From Ophiocordyceps camponoti-saundersi (nom. inval.) (lineage: Eukaryota; Ascomycota; Sordariomycetes; Hypocreales; Ophiocordycipitaceae), in the NCBI GenBank assembly GCA_003339415.1, contig PDHQ01000438.1, positions 1 to 23,991 on the forward strand: a stretch of DNA of 23,991 nt, read 5' to 3'. The notes under the pieces are model-generated. The model searched no databases. It saw nothing but the letters and a program-made list of their open reading frames with translations, and had not been told where the DNA came from. The position numbers and the translations under genes were made by a program. Of the stretch, positions 22,480 to 23,991 are shown piece after piece; positions within the stretch are counted from its first letter, which is position 1; every line of letters begins with the position of its first letter.

Positions 22480-23812
22480 TATATTTAGCCCGGTATTTTT
22501 TACTAGTTGCACGATATTACTTTTAATAACGTTCCGGAAATATAATAATAATAATATAGCTTTTATAACCCTAAAAGTTAAATAGGAAATAGTAAATATA
22601 TTAATTATAACGATAGTAATAAATAAGATTTTAGCTTCGTATAACGAAATAATAGAAGGAAGCGAAGTTAACCCTTATATCTAAACTTAAAGTACGAACC
22701 TAGTTTATTAAGATATATAACCTAACCTTATATAACCTCCCGATAAGGTTAAATTAATAATATTTATTACTTAGTAAATATATAATATTATTTACTTTAA
22801 CTTTTATAAGGATAACCTTTTTTATATAATCTAATCGGAATTTTAAGGATAAACCTACTACTAGCTAAAATATATCTACTATATATTTTTTAAAAAAACT
22901 AACTTAAATTATAATCGTATAATATATCCTACTTATTAAAAATAGTATATTAATTAAATACTTTATATAACTTCTTAAGACTAAATTAGAAAACGTTTTA
23001 CCCCCTTACTTATAAGAAGCCCTTTCTATACGGTTAGATTACCCCCCCTTTTCCGAACTAACTTTTCTAAATCGTATAATATAAGCTTTATACTTAGCAT
23101 AGCCCCCTAAGTTAAGATATATCTTAATATAGCTATTACGAAATATCTTAGCTAAACCCCTATTTTATATAACCTATATATAGGAGTTAACTACTTTATA
23201 TAACTTAAATATATAGCTACCTTTAGTAACCCTAACTTAGACCCTCCCGGAACTAATAAATTAAGCCTTAATAGGTATCGTACGAGTCTATATATTATTA
23301 CTAATACGAAAAGTAATAAATAAACTAATCTTCTTAGATAAGGTTACCGCCTTCCTTAAAAGTTAGCGGAAAGATTAGAACTATATAAGGCGGCCGTATA
23401 ATATATTAATCGATAAGGCTAAGATTTTTATTAGCTATTACTCTTATATTAGTATAATAGAAGATTAATTTTACGCTATTTTTCCGGATATCTTTTTAGA
23501 TAAAGCTTAGGACTATTATTTATATTTTATTAGATTAGATAAATAATAGAATAAAATTTATACTTTTTTAAATATATATTTTAATACTTATATAAACTAT
23601 TTATTATATTAGATAGATTAGACTACTTTTTCTTTTAATATTATATAATAAGAAAACCCCGATAAAACTATAATAGATTTACTTAATACCCTTTTTAATA
23701 AACTTTAACTTATTTAATAAGCTTTTAAACTCGATTATTAAGGAGAAAAATAACTTCTTATTATTATCGTACGAGCTTATTATAGTATTCTAAAACTTAA
23801 ATTAGCTATAAT
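22480..23812 (+). pseudogene. Gag-like pseudogene of an LTR retrotransposon
   Basis: One frame (codons at positions divisible by 3) can be read from about 22,480 to the insertion point at 23,812, with many TAA/TAG and no frameshift. Features seen are a Pro/Leu-rich N-terminal half (for example ENVLPPYL near 22,990), then a helical region with the residues FYAIFPDIF near 23,470 and a Leu/Asn-rich stretch at 23,670-23,720. That order resembles the capsid part of fungal copia/gypsy Gag proteins, an inference from general pattern rather than a database match. Asp/Glu codons often remain while Gln and Trp codons have become stops. The frame is cut at 23,813 by unmutated foreign sequence; the pol part would lie beyond the window. 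Confidence 0.5.
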
Positions 23813-23864
23813 CAGGGTTTAAAATTAGTCAGTGACTTTTTTAGTCATTTTTTAGTCAGTCATA

Positions 23865-23925
23865 ACTGACTGACTAAAGTCACGTTTTTTAGTGACTAAA
23901 TTAGTCACTGACTGACTAAAGTCAC
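23865..23925 (+). repeat. 19-bp direct repeat, 42-bp period
   Basis: actgactgactaaagtcac occurs identically at 23,865-23,883 and 23,907-23,925, showing that the block grew by local duplication as well as by inversion of the heptamer. Confidence 0.92.
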
Positions 23926-23951
23926 CTTAGTGACTAATCTTTAGTCATGAC

Positions 23952-23991
23952 TTTTAGTCATTAGTCAGTCATGACTGACTAATGACTAAAA
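23952..23991. repeat. Perfect palindrome of at least 40 bp
   Basis: Centre between 23,971 and 23,972; every base from 23,952 pairs with its partner out to 23,991, the last base of the window, so the true length may be greater. It is built from TTAGTCA and TGACTAA words around a central gtcatgac. Confidence 0.95.

Larger units (their letters stand above)
23813..23991 (+). mobile_element. Un-RIPed terminus of a hAT-like or foldback DNA transposon
   Basis: The texture switches abruptly at cagggtttaaaa. From here TpG and CpA are frequent and the sequence is almost entirely copies of TTAGTCA (7) and its complement TGACTAA (6) in mixed orientation. CAGGG is a typical hAT-type terminal start, and dense short motifs in both orientations near the end are the known layout of hAT subterminal transposase-binding sites. 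The 8 bases before it, gctataat (23,805-23,812), would be the target duplication if the other end can be found. It interrupts the gag-like frame. The element continues past the window, so no transposase is seen. Confidence 0.5.

Noticed and set aside
23820..23991. CRISPR array or telomeric repeat
   Set aside because: Motifs occur in both orientations without regular spacers, and they are not TTAGGG; the setting is a eukaryotic transposon graveyard.

Overview
The window looks like nuclear heterochromatin of a filamentous ascomycete (Pezizomycotina). It is a graveyard of nested transposable elements destroyed by repeat-induced point mutation (RIP). The sequence is extremely AT-rich. CpA and TpG are almost absent, TpA is in great excess and CpG is still common, which fits CpA-directed RIP rather than ordinary 5-methyl-CpG decay. 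No intact protein-coding gene, tRNA or rRNA was found. Every recognisable coding frame is riddled with TAA/TAG (former CAA/CAG/TGG) and has Cys/His to Tyr and Asp to Asn changes. The species cannot be named from this sequence.

Layout, left to right. 1-1,635: a pure TTA microsatellite and the end of unclassified element A on the minus strand. 1,636-3,480: very AT-rich DNA with no recognisable content. 3,480-3,960: a short mosaic with a GATAAG-rich tract, three copies of a 17-bp palindromic unit and a G8 run. 3,961-4,990 and 11,085-about 12,950: the two halves of unclassified element B, split by a complete but dead Ty1/copia LTR retrotransposon (4,991-11,084; two 675-bp LTRs, 5-bp target duplication ATAAG). 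12,967-13,126: an 18-copy TTTTAATTA minisatellite. 13,127-14,960: degenerate DNA without identifiable genes. 14,961-15,200: a sharply bounded GC-rich island that escaped RIP, with a hairpin and a duplicated TATA-containing unit. 15,187-16,840: degenerate sequence. 16,843-17,032: a probable 3' LTR with polypurine tract. 17,033-17,920: more AT-rich debris. 17,921-21,940: a longer second copy of element A, inverted relative to the first. 21,941-23,812: the start of another LTR retrotransposon with a single-frame gag-like pseudogene. 23,813-23,991: an un-RIPed block starting CAGGG and packed with TTAGTCA/TGACTAA motifs, cutting into that gag. It is best explained as one end of a young hAT-like DNA transposon or foldback element running off the window.

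The relative order of events can be read. Element B was present before the copia element landed in it. The second LTR retrotransposon abuts element A copy 2. The TGACTAA block entered gag after RIP had finished, or is too short or too rare to be a RIP target. The interesting parts are the RIP-free segments (14,961-15,200 and 23,813-23,991), the unclassified elements A and B, and the exact RIP damage at the copia catalytic sites.
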